Below are positions 37,288-47,445 of a DNA stretch of 64,000 nt, piece by piece; within the stretch, counting starts at the first letter, position 1; every line of letters starts with the position of its first letter. The DNA lies in NCBI GenBank assembly GCA_003162475.1, contig PMOI01000010.1:216120-280119 (forward strand). The letters run 5' to 3'. The DNA is from Acidimicrobiaceae bacterium. GTDB taxonomy: Bacteria; Actinomycetota; Acidimicrobiia; Acidimicrobiales; RAAP-2. The notes beneath the pieces were generated by a model, which was not told the origin of the DNA, did not search any database, and was given only the letters and a program-made list of their open reading frames with translations. The position numbers were made by a program, and so were the translations under genes.

Positions 37288-37293
37288 AAGGTA
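37288..37293 (-). promoter_or_regulatory. -10-like hexamer TACCTT of the fab operon
   Basis: Minus-strand TACCTT ends six bases before the fabD ATG at 37281, the spacing seen at other leaderless starts here. It lies just downstream of tRNA-Leu(CAA), so some read-through from the tRNA promoter is also possible. Confidence 0.4.
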
Positions 37294-37297
37294 ACAG

Positions 37298-37381
37298 TGC
37301 CCGGAGTGGGACTCGAACCCACACACCCTCTCGAGTAAAGGCTTTTGAGGCCTCCGCGTCTGCCAATTCCGCCATCCGGGC
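37298..37381 (-). tRNA. tRNA-Leu(CAA)
   Basis: An 84-base class II tRNA on the minus strand. Acceptor halves GCCCGGA and TCCGGGC pair fully, with A as discriminator. The D arm has GGCGGAATTGGCAGACGC. The anticodon arm is GAGGC-CTCAAAA-GCCTT, giving anticodon CAA, which reads TTG. A long variable arm and the T loop GGGTTCGAGTCCC follow. The 3' CCA is not encoded. TACCGT at 37392-37397, ten bases upstream, is a plausible -10. Confidence 0.95.
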
Positions 37382-37408
37382 TGCGGCGAACACGGTAGCA
37401 GGGAACCG

Positions 37409-37414
37409 TAAGGT
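37409..37414 (+). promoter_or_regulatory. -10-like hexamer TAAGGT of menC
   Basis: TAAGGT ends seven bases before ATG 37422. The intervening AGCGGAG could also act as a weak ribosome binding site if transcription starts further upstream, so the leaderless reading is less certain here. Confidence 0.35.
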
Positions 37415-37421
37415 AGCGGAG

Positions 37422-38486
37422 ATGAACGTGACGCTGTACCGACAAGACGTCGTTCTCGAGCGTCCGGTACGAGCGAGTGCGCAAAACCACGATCGTCGCT
37501 CGCGACTCTTCCTCCGACTCGAGCACGAGGACTCCATTGGCTACGGCGAAGTCGCGCCTCAGCTCGAAGAACTGAACGGTGATCCGAGTTTTGACGACGT
37601 GGTTGTAGCCACGAGAGGCACGCTCGCGCGTCTGAGCGGCGTCGTCGCGCGCGAAGGATCACTTCCGTCGTGGAGTCGGGTGGGCAGACTGGGGGCCGCG
37701 ACGCCCGACACCAACGCCGCCGCGGCGTTGGTGGAGATGGCGGTACTCGACCGCGAACTTCGTCTGGCGTCTCGCACCGTGGAAGAACTCTGGACGCCGC
37801 GCTTCGACACACCCCGACAGGCAACTGTTTCGTTGTTGGATGACGATGCCGAATGGCGCGTCGACGACGCCGTGGCGCGCGTGCGCGTGAAGATCGCGCC
37901 CGGTCCTCTCGGTGACCGAGCGCTGGACCAACTCGCGCAACTCAGTGTCCCGGTACTTATCGACTACAACTGCTCGGCCGCCACCGACGACGACGTCCTT
38001 CGCCACGTCGAACAGATCCACGACGTGGCCACGATCAGCGCCGTGGAACAGCCCTACGCCGTGGGCAATCTCGCGGACCACGCTCGATTGGTCCAACGAC
38101 TGGACGTGCCCCTCAGCCTCGACGAGGGTGTGCGCTCTCTGCGCGACCTCAAGCAGATCGTCTCGTACCACGCCGCCACGATGATCTGCGTGAAGCCCGC
38201 TCGCGTGGGGGGACTGGCGAACGCGAGGACGATGTTCGCCAGGGCCAACGAACTCGGTCTCGACGCGTACCTCGGGGGGTTCTTCGAGTCGCCCTTCGCG
38301 CGCCACGTCCATCAGCTCCTCGCGAACAGTTGCGTGCGCGAACCGAGCGACCTCGGTGACGTGGCGTTAGACAAAGGCGCCGTTGCCGAGGTGGCGAACG
38401 TGTCGGTCAGCTTCGGCGTCGAGCCGTCGACGGCGATGCTCGAACGCGCCCAACGCCTCGCCGTGAGCCTAGAAAGCGGGTCGTAG
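37422..38486 (+). CDS. menC: o-Succinylbenzoate synthase MenC
   Basis: Enolase-superfamily dehydratase of menaquinone synthesis. With ATG 37422 it has 354 residues starting MNVTLYRQDVVLERPV; a frame open back to 37236 crosses the tRNA and is spurious. Active-site set: VRVKIAPG near residue 150 (second lysine of the KxK motif, the first being Arg), metal ligands in LIDYNCSAA, AVEQPYAV and PLSLDEGV, and the second lysine in CVKPARVGGL. Identity as MenC rather than another racemase-like member rests on the family look and on menF and menG nearby. Confidence 0.87.
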   Translation: MNVTLYRQDVVLERPVRASAQNHDRRSRLFLRLEHEDSIGYGEVAPQLEELNGDPSFDDVVVATRGTLARLSGVVAREGSLPSWSRVGRLGAATPDTNAAAALVEMAVLDRELRLASRTVEELWTPRFDTPRQATVSLLDDDAEWRVDDAVARVRVKIAPGPLGDRALDQLAQLSVPVLIDYNCSAATDDDVLRHVEQIHDVATISAVEQPYAVGNLADHARLVQRLDVPLSLDEGVRSLRDLKQIVSYHAATMICVKPARVGGLANARTMFARANELGLDAYLGGFFESPFARHVHQLLANSCVREPSDLGDVALDKGAVAEVANVSVSFGVEPSTAMLERAQRLAVSLESGS

Positions 38487-38489
38487 ACT
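38484..38489 (+). promoter_or_regulatory. -10 hexamer TAGACT of the coiled-coil/regulator/polA run
   Basis: TAGACT overlaps the menC stop and ends seven bases before ATG 38497. It would start a transcript carrying the coiled-coil ORF, the ANTAR regulator and polA, which overlap one another. Confidence 0.48.
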
Positions 38490-38496
38490 GGATTGC

Positions 38497-38796
38497 ATGG
38501 GATCTCGTCTCGTGAAGCGTCGCCTCGTGGACGTGCAACGCCAGTTGGCGCAGGCCCGCGAGAGCCTCGCCGTGCTGGAAGAACAGGTCGAAGTGTGGAA
38601 CGACGCTCTCGAGGACGCGCGAATTCGCGCCTTGGTATCCGAGACGCCACTGCAGTCCAAGGAATACGATGAACTCTCGCGTCACGTGATGGTCGCCAAC
38701 GCCGAGATGGTTCGTCGTTCGGGGGAGGTGCGAGAACTCGTGACGGCGCGTGATGAACTCCTGCGCGAATGGACACCGAAGGATGACAATGGATAA
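38497..38796 (+). CDS. Small coiled-coil protein of unknown function
   Basis: Ninety-nine residues, strongly helical, with heptad-like Leu/Val spacing over about residues 8-45 (LVDVQRQLAQARESLAVLEE) and again at 65-90. No domain I can name. Similar short proteins sit before ANTAR regulators in other actinobacteria, I believe, but I cannot confirm that here. It starts seven bases after a -10 hexamer and overlaps the response regulator by eight bases, so it is very likely expressed. Confidence 0.78.
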   Translation: MGSRLVKRRLVDVQRQLAQARESLAVLEEQVEVWNDALEDARIRALVSETPLQSKEYDELSRHVMVANAEMVRRSGEVRELVTARDELLREWTPKDDNG

Positions 38797-39361
38797 GCGC
38801 GTGGTGATTGCCGACGATGAGTCGATCATTCGATTGGACCTCAAGGAGATCTTGGAGGGCGACGGCTACTTAGTGGTGGGCGAAGCCGCGCGCGGTGACG
38901 ACGCGCTGGCGATGATTCAACAGCACCAACCTGACCTTGCGCTCCTCGACATCAAGATGCCCGGTCTCGACGGCGTGGAAGTCGCGCGCGCGCTGAAGGG
39001 TTCGTCGACCGTCGTCGTCTTGTTGACGGCGTTCAGCCAGCGCACGCTCATCGAAAGTGCGCGTGACGCGGGCGTGGCGGCGTATTTGGTCAAACCCTTT
39101 CGTAGCAGTGAGATCCTCCCCAAGTTGGCGGCGATCCTCAATCCCACGGCCAGCGAGCCCCTGGTCACGCACGACGTCCCGAGCGCCGACGACAAGATCG
39201 AGACCCGTGAGATCGTCCAGCGCGCCAAGGAGATCCTCATGACCGAGCGCGGTCTCGATGAGCCGGCCGCCTTTGAGGTCATTCAACAGTCCGCCATGCG
39301 TGCGCGCACCCGCATGCGCGACGTCGCCCAGCAGATCCTCAAAGGTGAGTTCGTTGGCTGA
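38789..39361 (+). CDS. ANTAR-domain response regulator (PdtaR/AmiR-NasT type)
   Basis: Receiver domain plus RNA-binding ANTAR domain; such proteins stop premature transcription termination by binding paired hairpins in leader RNAs. The 190 residues have the acidic pair in ADDES, phospho-acceptor Asp54 in LLDIKMPG, Thr80 and Lys102 (LVKPF). The ANTAR part at about 130-185 shows QRAKEILMTERGLDEPAAFE and MRARTRMRDVAQQIL. I chose ATG 38789 because of AAGGA just upstream; an ATG at 38783 would add two residues. No partner histidine kinase is in the window. It overlaps polA. Confidence 0.92.
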   Translation: MDKRVVIADDESIIRLDLKEILEGDGYLVVGEAARGDDALAMIQQHQPDLALLDIKMPGLDGVEVARALKGSSTVVVLLTAFSQRTLIESARDAGVAAYLVKPFRSSEILPKLAAILNPTASEPLVTHDVPSADDKIETREIVQRAKEILMTERGLDEPAAFEVIQQSAMRARTRMRDVAQQILKGEFVG

Positions 39362-41972
39362 GGTCGCCGACCAGCGGCCCCTCGTACTGTTGGACGGAAT
39401 GTCGCTCGCCTTTCGAGCGTTCTTCGCACTGCCCATCGACATCCAAACCTCGACGGGAGTCGTCACGAACGCGTTGCACGGCTTCGCGTCAATGCTGGTG
39501 TCACTCGTGGGATCGCAGAACCCCCGCGCACTCGCGGTCGCCTTCGACCTGCCCGGCGGCACGTTCCGCGACACGCTGACCGAGGACTACAAGGGAGGTC
39601 GCGCCGAGACGCCCCCCGAGATTGAGCACCAGTTCGATCTCATCCGCACGATGTGCGAAACGCTGCACATCCCCGTGCTCGGCGTGCACCACTTCGAGGC
39701 CGACGACGTGTTGGCGACCTTGGCGACCTGGGGCCGCGAGGCCCAGATCCCGGTCGTAGTCGTTTCCGGTGACCGCGATACCTTTCAACTCGTCGAAGAC
39801 CCCTTCATCAAGGTCCTCTACAACCGTCGCGGGGTGTCGGACTACTCGCTCTACGACGAAGCGGGCATCTTCGAACGGTGCGGTATCGAGCCGGCGCGTT
39901 ACCCGCTACTCGCGGCGTTGCGCGGCGACACCTCGGACAACCTGCCCGGCGTGCCGGGCGTCGGCGAAAAGACGGCGGCGAAGCTCTTCGCCCAGTACCG
40001 CGACTTCGACGACCTCTACGCCCACGTCGACACGTTGACGCCCAAGCTGCGAGAGAATCTCATGACCTACGAAGCGCGCGCTCGCAACAACGAGATGGTC
40101 ATGCGACTCGTGCGCGACGTGCCCCTCGACTTCACGCTGGACGATCTGACCCTCGGCGGCTGGAGTCGTCAAGAGGTGGAGACCTTCTTCGAGCGCTTCG
40201 AGATGAACTCGATGAGTATGCGCATGAACAAACTGATGAAGGCGGGTCTCCTCGGCGAGCCGGCCGGCCAGAGTGAGACCCCGGTGCCGTCGACGTCCGC
40301 GACGAAGGCGCCGACACTTCGACACGAGTCGTCGATCGCTGCGGTGTTGAAAGACACGTCGGACCCCGTCGTCGCCTACAGCGACGAACGCGTCGCGGTC
40401 TTGAACGCGGCGTCGGGTTCGATTGCGGTTGTAGACCTCGAGGAGTTCTTTCGAAACGTGCGAGAAGTGGCCCTTTCCGGTCACGACGTCAAGCGGCTTT
40501 ACCGTCTCGGCGACGAACGCGGCGTAACGTTTCGCGAACCGACCGACGACACCGCAATCATGGCCTTTCTCGTCGACGCCATCAGTGGGCACTACGACCT
40601 GGCCGACGTGGCGCACCGGTTCCTCGGTGAACCGATCGCCGACGCGCGGCCGTCGCTCTTCAGCGCGACCAGTGACGAGACATTGATCAACGACGTGCAA
40701 CTCATCGCGCGCCTTCGAGAGGTGCTGCGCGTCGAGATCGACCGGTGGGAGCTCCATCGCATCTACGAAGAGGTCGAACTTCCTCTCGTCGCGGTGCTCG
40801 CGCGCATGGAGGCGCGAGGCATCCGTGTGGACGCCGCGCTGCTAAAGACCATCGCCGACGAGTTCAGCACCGAAGCCAAAGAACTCGACGTGGAGATCCA
40901 AAAGGTCGCCGGACACGAGTTCAAGGTCAACTCGCCCCAGCAGCTCCAGACGGTCCTCTTCAGCGAACTTGGTCTCACCGCGGTGAAGAAGATCAAGTCG
41001 GGCTTCTCCACCGACGCGACGAGTCTCGAAGCGATCCAAGACGAGCACCGCATCGTGCCGCTGATCCTGCGCTACCGCGAAGTCGAGAAACTTCGCAGCA
41101 CGTACGGCGCCCCGCTCATCGACGCGGTAGGTCCCGACGAGAGGATCCACGCGACGTTCAGCCAAGTCGTCGCGCGCACCGGCCGTCTCTCGTCGGAGAA
41201 CCCCAACCTGCACAACATCCCCGTTCGCTCCAAAGAGGGTCGACGTCTGCGCTACGCCTTCGTCCCGAGCGAGGGATGGTTGCTCGCGGTCTCGGACTAC
41301 AACCAGATCGAACTGCGCATCTTGGCGCACCTCTCCCAGGACCAGGGACTGCTGGCCGCCTTTGCTTCACACGAGGACGTGCACCGTACCATTGCCGCGT
41401 CGGTCTTTGGCGTTGCGCCCGAGGAGGTCACCAACGAACAGCGCGAACGCGCCAAGGCCGTCTCGTACGGTCTCGCGTACGGAATGGAGGCCTTCGGGCT
41501 CAGTCAACGTCTCGGCGTTCCGGTCAGTGCCGCCAAGGAGATCATGAACAAGTACTTCGAGGGCTTCCCGAGCCTGCGCAACTACTTGGACAACATCGTG
41601 AAAGAGATCCGCAATCAGGGATACTCGCGCACGGAGTTCGGACGGATCCGACCTTTTCCCGACCTCGCGACGGCCGTTGGCCCTCAGCGCCAGGCCGCGG
41701 AACGCCAAGCTATGAACGCCGGCATCCAGGGACTCGCGGCCGACGTCTTCAAGTCCGCGCTCGTTCGACTCGATCGTCAACTGAACGTCGAGCAACTCGA
41801 AGCGCGACTGATTCTCCAGGTGCACGACGAGGTCGTCGTCGAGGCGCCGCCGAGTGAGAAGGAGCGCGTCAGTGAGATCATGGTCGACGCCCTGACCAAC
41901 GCGGCTGCCCTCAGCGTGCCGCTCGAGGTGTCACTGAACTGGGGCGAGAACTGGGCGGCCGCGAAGGGCTAG
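39345..41972 (+). CDS. polA: DNA polymerase I
   Basis: Repair and Okazaki-fragment polymerase. The 875 residues have the 5'-3' exonuclease (LLDGMSLAFRAFFALP; VSGDRDTFQL; LRGDTSDNLPGVPGVGEKTA), a middle domain, and the family A polymerase with SDYNQIELRILAHLS, RERAKAVSYGLAYGMEAFGL and ILQVHDEVVVE. The middle domain lacks the DxE proofreading motif and shows only DDTAIMAFLVDA and HYDLADVA, so 3'-5' exonuclease activity is probably absent, as in many actinobacteria. The start is GTG 39345 or TTG 39354, both inside the regulator gene. Confidence 0.96.
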   Translation: MSSLAEVADQRPLVLLDGMSLAFRAFFALPIDIQTSTGVVTNALHGFASMLVSLVGSQNPRALAVAFDLPGGTFRDTLTEDYKGGRAETPPEIEHQFDLIRTMCETLHIPVLGVHHFEADDVLATLATWGREAQIPVVVVSGDRDTFQLVEDPFIKVLYNRRGVSDYSLYDEAGIFERCGIEPARYPLLAALRGDTSDNLPGVPGVGEKTAAKLFAQYRDFDDLYAHVDTLTPKLRENLMTYEARARNNEMVMRLVRDVPLDFTLDDLTLGGWSRQEVETFFERFEMNSMSMRMNKLMKAGLLGEPAGQSETPVPSTSATKAPTLRHESSIAAVLKDTSDPVVAYSDERVAVLNAASGSIAVVDLEEFFRNVREVALSGHDVKRLYRLGDERGVTFREPTDDTAIMAFLVDAISGHYDLADVAHRFLGEPIADARPSLFSATSDETLINDVQLIARLREVLRVEIDRWELHRIYEEVELPLVAVLARMEARGIRVDAALLKTIADEFSTEAKELDVEIQKVAGHEFKVNSPQQLQTVLFSELGLTAVKKIKSGFSTDATSLEAIQDEHRIVPLILRYREVEKLRSTYGAPLIDAVGPDERIHATFSQVVARTGRLSSENPNLHNIPVRSKEGRRLRYAFVPSEGWLLAVSDYNQIELRILAHLSQDQGLLAAFASHEDVHRTIAASVFGVAPEEVTNEQRERAKAVSYGLAYGMEAFGLSQRLGVPVSAAKEIMNKYFEGFPSLRNYLDNIVKEIRNQGYSRTEFGRIRPFPDLATAVGPQRQAAERQAMNAGIQGLAADVFKSALVRLDRQLNVEQLEARLILQVHDEVVVEAPPSEKERVSEIMVDALTNAAALSVPLEVSLNWGENWAAAKG

Positions 41973-41984
41973 GAGCCTCGGTGC

Positions 41985-42067
41985 TAGAGTTGCTTCCTGG
42001 GTTAACACCGGCGACCCAGCCCTATTGACTAGTTAGACCCCGGTGTGGTCAAACGAAAGAAGTACGC
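41985..42067 (+). promoter_or_regulatory. rpsA promoter and structured leader
   Basis: TAGAGT at 41985-41990 is a -10 hexamer and would start a leader of about 70 bases. Two inverted repeats in it share bases: CTGGGT (41997-42002) with ACCCAG (42014-42019), and ACACCGG (42005-42011) with CCGGTGT (42040-42046). The second would disrupt the first, a layout suited to S1 autoregulation or attenuation. AAAGAAG precedes ATG 42068. The pairing is seen in sequence; the function is inferred. Confidence 0.42.
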
Positions 42068-43489
42068 ATGTCGGACGGCACGAGCCTCCTCTCCACCCAA
42101 GAAATGGGAACCTTTGACGAATCCGGGAACTACATCCCGCGCGTCATCACCGAAGACAACCTGATCGGCACCGACCTCACCGCGCTCGTCGGCGACAGCG
42201 TCCTCGAATTCGAAGACGGCGACTTGGTGATCGGCACCGTCGTCAAGATCGACCACGACGAAGTCCTGCTCGACATCGGCTTCAAGTCCGAGGGCGTCAT
42301 TCCCTCGCGCGAGCTCTCCATCCGCAACGACGTCGACCCTTCGGAGATCGTCTCGATGGGCGAGCGCGTTGAGTGCCTCGTCCTACAAAAGGAAGACAAG
42401 GAAGGACGTCTCGTCCTTTCGAAGAAGCGCGCGCAGTACGAGAAGGCCTGGGCCAACATCGAAGAGCTCAAGAACCGCGACGAGGTCGTCAAGGGTGTCG
42501 TCATCGAAGTCGTCAAGGGCGGACTCATCGTCGACATCGGGCTACGGGGCTTCTTGCCCGCGTCACTGGTGGAACTGCGTCGCGTCCGCGAACTCCAGCC
42601 CTACATCGGCAAGACCGTCGAGGCGAAGATCATCGAACTCGACCGCAATCGCAACAACGTGGTGCTCTCGCGCCGTGCGTGGCTTGAAGAGACCCAGAAG
42701 GAACAGCGTGGGGACTTCTTGTCCAACCTCAAGCCCGGCGAGCGCCGCCACGGCGTCATCTCCTCGGTCGTCAACTTCGGCGCCTTCGTGGACTTGGGCG
42801 GCATGGACGGACTTATTCACGTCTCGGAACTCAGTTGGAAGCACATCGACCACCCGAGCCAAGTCGTCGCCGTCGGTGACGAGGTCGACGTCGAGGTGCT
42901 GGACGTGGACTTCTCCAAGGAGCGCATCTCGCTCTCATTGAAGGCCACCCAGTCCGACCCGTGGCAGGTCTTCGCGGACAGTCACGCCGTCGACCAGTTG
43001 GTCTACGGTCGCGTCACCAAGTTGGTGCCCTTTGGTGCCTTCATCCAGGTGGGCGAAGGGATCGAGGGTCTCGTGCACATCTCGGAGATGGCCGCGCATC
43101 ACGTCGAGTCACCCGACCAGGTCGTCACGGCCGGCGAGGAACTCTGGGTCAAGATCATCGAACTCGACACGGCGCGACGTCGCATCAGCTTGTCCATCAA
43201 GCAGGCAGCTGACGGTGGCGAGGTCTCCGAGGAGTACCGCGAAGCCTTCGGCTCACACGCCTACGACTCTGAGGGCAACTACATCGGTTCCATCGAGTAC
43301 GGCGAGTTCACCCCCGAGACTGAGGCGCAGGCCGCGTGGGCGGAGTACGCCACCGAGGTCGTCCCGAAGCCCGAAGACGAGAGCGACGCGGCCGTCGTGA
43401 CCGACGAGGTCGCGGCGCCCGACGAACTCGAGTTGACCGTCACCATCGAAGTCACCGACGACACCGAGGCCGAAACCCCGGCCGATTAG
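42068..43489 (+). CDS. rpsA: 30S ribosomal protein S1
   Basis: RNA-binding ribosomal protein needed to recruit structured or weak-SD messages. The 473 residues hold four S1 (OB-fold) repeats at about 50-120, 135-205, 220-290 and 305-375, the actinobacterial form rather than the six-repeat proteobacterial one. Repeat marks include GDLVIGTVVKIDHDEVLLDI, GVISSVVNFGAFVDLGGMDG and GRVTKLVPFGAFIQVGEGIE. The tail is acidic (DDTEAETPAD). It sits between polA and, after an inserted transporter operon, coaE. Confidence 0.96.
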   Translation: MSDGTSLLSTQEMGTFDESGNYIPRVITEDNLIGTDLTALVGDSVLEFEDGDLVIGTVVKIDHDEVLLDIGFKSEGVIPSRELSIRNDVDPSEIVSMGERVECLVLQKEDKEGRLVLSKKRAQYEKAWANIEELKNRDEVVKGVVIEVVKGGLIVDIGLRGFLPASLVELRRVRELQPYIGKTVEAKIIELDRNRNNVVLSRRAWLEETQKEQRGDFLSNLKPGERRHGVISSVVNFGAFVDLGGMDGLIHVSELSWKHIDHPSQVVAVGDEVDVEVLDVDFSKERISLSLKATQSDPWQVFADSHAVDQLVYGRVTKLVPFGAFIQVGEGIEGLVHISEMAAHHVESPDQVVTAGEELWVKIIELDTARRRISLSIKQAADGGEVSEEYREAFGSHAYDSEGNYIGSIEYGEFTPETEAQAAWAEYATEVVPKPEDESDAAVVTDEVAAPDELELTVTIEVTDDTEAETPAD

Positions 43490-43534
43490 CGAATCGACCG
43501 TTCGTGGTCTGCGGCTCGTACGTCGGGCTGCGCG

Positions 43535-44508
43535 CTACTTGCGAGCGAGTGTGGACAGGGGGTAGTGACAGGCCACCTGGTGGCCGGTCGCGATCTCGAC
43601 GAGTTGGGGTTCTTCGTTCGCGCACTTATCCGTGGCGTTCGGACATCGGGTGCGAAATCGACAGCCGCTCGGTGGATTCATCGGGCTCGGTGGTTCGCCG
43701 CTCAGAACGTCGCCATGTATTGGTGAGTCGGGATCGGCCTCGAGCGCCGCGCCCAAGAGGAACTTGGTGTAGGGGTGCTCGGGTGATTCGTACAGAGTGT
43801 CCGACGGCCCGATCTCACAGATCTTGCCCAAGTACATGACCGCCACGCGGTCCGAAACGTTCTTCACCACCGCGAGGTCGTGGGCGATGAACAACAAGGT
43901 CAACCCGTACTCGGCCTTTAGGTCCTCCAAGAGGTTCAGTATCTGCGCCTGAACGGATACGTCGAGAGCCGAGACCATCTCGTCGCAGATCAACAGTTTC
44001 GGTCGCATGGCGAGCGAGCGCGCGATCGAGATGCGCTGACACTGGCCGCCCGAGAACTGTCGAGCGTAGCGATCGCCGTAGGCGACGGGGTCGATGCCGA
44101 CCTTGCTCAAGAGATCGTTCACGAGGGCCTCGCGCTCGGCGCCTTCGACGGTCTTCCAGCAGTCCAGAGGTTCGGCGACGATATCTTTCACGCGTCGACG
44201 GGGGTTGAGAGAACTGATCGGATCTTGGAAGATCATCTGCATGCGCGTTCGAAAGTTGCGGAGGTCCTTACCCTTTTTCGTCGTGAGTTCGATGCCTTCG
44301 AGTTCGATCGTCCCGCTCGAAGGTTCGACGATGCGCATGAGCGCTTTTCCGGTGGTGGACTTGCCGCACCCTGACTCACCGACGAGGCCGAGTGTCTCGC
44401 CTTCGTAGATGTCGAAACTGATGCCGGCGACGGCGCTGAGTTTGCGACGGTGCGACCCGAAGGTGACGGTGAGGTCACGGACTTTCAGCAGGGGTTGGGT
44501 GGAGTCGC

Positions 44509-44512
<4 letters not shown>
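43535..44512 (-). CDS. Oligopeptide/dipeptide-type ABC transporter ATP-binding protein (second)
   Basis: OppF/DppF-type ATPase of 325 residues. Walker A GESGCGKST, signature FSGGQCQRISIARSL, Walker B LLICDEMVSALD, H-loop in FIAHDLAVV. The C-terminal oligopeptide extension with cysteines CRFRTRCPNATDKC marks the peptide/nickel class and often binds an Fe-S cluster. I chose GTG 44512, which overlaps the stop of the first ATPase gene by four bases; the longer open frame back to 44629 adds unrelated sequence. Last gene of the operon. Confidence 0.93.
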
Positions 44513-45506
<994 letters not shown>

Positions 45507-45510
<4 letters not shown>

Positions 45511-46394
45511 AGTTTGCCCTCGGAGACGTCGAAGTGCGCGCGAAGTCGGTCACCAATGAAGTTCAAGCACAACAAGAACAGACACATGGCGAGTGAAGGA
45601 AAGATCGCGAGCCACGGATTGGTCTGGAGAATCGCGAGACTCTCGTTGATCATGTTGCCCCACGACGGCGTCGGAGCGTTCACCGAGAGTCCGAGGAAGG
45701 CGAGCGCGCCCTCGAGCGTCACGACCGTCGCGATGCCGACCAGCAAGAAGGAGATGCCGATCGGCGCGACGTTGGGTAACAGCTCCTTCATCAAGATTCT
45801 TCGGTCGGTGGCGCCTTGGACCTTGGCCGCGACCACGTAGTCCTTGGTCGCCACGGTCATCGCGGCGCTACGAATCACCCGGTAGACGAGGGGAATCGAC
45901 GCGACGCCGATCACGACGATGATCTTGAGCAGGGATCGGGGCGTCCAGAACGAGAGCACCGCGATGGTGGCAATGATGGCGGGGAAGGCGAGGAACACGT
46001 ACATCACGGACGACAAGATCGAATCGAACTTCCCTCTTCGATAGGCCGCCAACATGCCGAGGGGCGCGCCGACGCCAAAACCAATGACCATGGCTCCGAG
46101 ACTGACCTCGATCGAGACCCGTGATCCAAAGACGATCCGCGAGAAGATGTCGCGACCCAGGTCGTCGGTTCCTAAGAGGTGGTGCAGTGACGGCCCCGCG
46201 TTCACTGAGGCGTAGTTCTGGAAAATTGGATTTTGCAAGGGCAAGACGTTGGCGAGGGCGGCGGCGAGGAGGTTGAGCGCGATCCAGCCCACGCAAATCC
46301 AGAAAAGCAGCCCGAGTCTCTTCTTCCTCTCGGGCCGGTTGTGGACCGACGCCTCTTCAACCATCTCGTTGACGTACATCGAGCTACTACTCAC
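45507..46394 (-). CDS. ABC transporter permease, DppC/OppC type
   Basis: Inner-membrane permease of about 295 residues with six hydrophobic helices. DDLGRDIFSRIVFGSRVS follows the first loop and is the DppC mark. The EAA loop that contacts the ATPase reads KDYVVAAKVQGATDRRILMK. I chose GTG 46394, which has GAGGA six to seven bases upstream and overlaps the DppB-like gene by eight bases; ATG 46379 is a good alternative. The open frame to 46511 is longer than the family. Confidence 0.9.
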
Positions 46395-47337
46395 GGCTGA
46401 TCCTCGGATCGACGATGTTAATGACGATGTCAAAGGCGAAGTTGATGAGAATGACCCCGACGGACACGACGAGCACGACGCCTTGGACGACGAGGTAGTC
46501 ACTTCGGCCAATGGACGCGATCAACGTGTAGCCCAGGCCGGGAATACTCAAGAGGTACTGGACGATGAACCCACCGGCCAGTAGTCCACCGATGTTCACT
46601 CCCGCGGTGCCGAGCAGGGCCACCGTCGAGGGGCGAAAGGCGTGGCGCCACATGATGCGTCGCTGGCTGATGCCCTTGGAGCGCGCCATCGTGATGAACT
46701 CCTCCTGGAGGGTCGCGATGAGGTCACTGCGCAGCACCCGGTAGTAGACGACGTAACTTCCCACGGCCAGCGTGAACGAGGGCAGCGCGAGGCTCTCCAG
46801 GTTTCCGATCCAGTCGGCGCTGAGCGATATATACGACGAAGGGCCCGTGTGCGGTATGCCGAGTTTGATGGCGACGAAGAGGACCAATAACACGATCATG
46901 ACGAAGGAGGGAATCGAAAGAAGGGTGAAACTCCCGGCGCTCAGGATCCGGTCCAACCAGCCGTCGGGCTTGCGGGCGCTGCGCATGGCCGTAGGAATGG
47001 CGACGGCGAAAGCCAGGATCTGACTGAGGAAGATGATCTCGACGTCAATAGGTAGCGCGGTCTTGATGGTGCTCCAGACCGAGGTCTGCGAGATGAAGGA
47101 CGTGCCGAGGTTTCCGCGCACGACGTTTTTTATCCACACGAAGTACTGCTCGAGAATCGGCTTGTTGAGCCCGAGCTGGCGGTACAGTTTCGCCCGGTTC
47201 GCTGGGCTATCGCCCGTACCGAGGATCACGACGGCCGGATCCCCTGGAAGCAGGTGAATGAGGTAGAAGGCTCCCACGGTGATGATGAAGACGATGACGA
47301 TCAGCATGATCAGTCGCCGTACTAAATATCGAGCCAA
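46387..47337 (-). CDS. ABC transporter permease, DppB/OppB type
   Basis: Six-helix permease of 316 residues and first gene of the operon. It starts MARYLVRRLIMLIVIVFI, with FYLIHLLPGDPAV after helix 1 as in DppB, and an EAA loop LQEEFITMARSKGISQRRIM. TTG 47337 is chosen because AGAGGGGGA lies three bases upstream and the first helix then starts where the family does. The open frame reaches 47814 but would overlap coaE on the other strand. No solute-binding protein gene is in the operon. Confidence 0.92.
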   Translation of the reverse strand: MARYLVRRLIMLIVIVFIITVGAFYLIHLLPGDPAVVILGTGDSPANRAKLYRQLGLNKPILEQYFVWIKNVVRGNLGTSFISQTSVWSTIKTALPIDVEIIFLSQILAFAVAIPTAMRSARKPDGWLDRILSAGSFTLLSIPSFVMIVLLVLFVAIKLGIPHTGPSSYISLSADWIGNLESLALPSFTLAVGSYVVYYRVLRSDLIATLQEEFITMARSKGISQRRIMWRHAFRPSTVALLGTAGVNIGGLLAGGFIVQYLLSIPGLGYTLIASIGRSDYLVVQGVVLVVSVGVILINFAFDIVINIVDPRISRE

Positions 47338-47433
47338 AGTTCCCCCTCTGGGACCTCTATGGACATTAGCCAACGCCGGCGTACTTACAGGTAACCTTCG
47401 CCGAGTTCCGGCTGGGATGTCAGTGGCCATGAG

Positions 47434-47439
47434 TACCGT
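47434..47439 (+). promoter_or_regulatory. -10-like hexamer TACCGT of coaE, leaderless type
   Basis: TACCGT ends six bases before GTG 47446. This would start the long coaE-uvrB-uvrA-uvrC-rapZ-yvcK run. I see no LexA-type palindrome near it, in contrast to ruvC. Confidence 0.42.
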
Positions 47440-47445
47440 GGTCGT

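Noticed and set aside
37250..37537. Minus-strand ORFs across tRNA-Leu(CAA)
   Set aside because: Peptides such as MAELADAEASKAF and PDGGIGRRGGLKS are typical false translations of a tRNA gene.
36352..37824. 490-residue reading of fabD with a long N-terminal extension
   Set aside because: The extra 181 residues run through the tRNA-Leu(CAA) gene and the start of menC on the other strand; FabD homology starts at ATG 37281, which also has a -10 hexamer at the right distance.
47338..47445. SOS operator before coaE-uvrB-uvrA-uvrC
   Set aside because: I looked for a CGAAC-N4-GTTCG palindrome like that of ruvC and found none in this gap.
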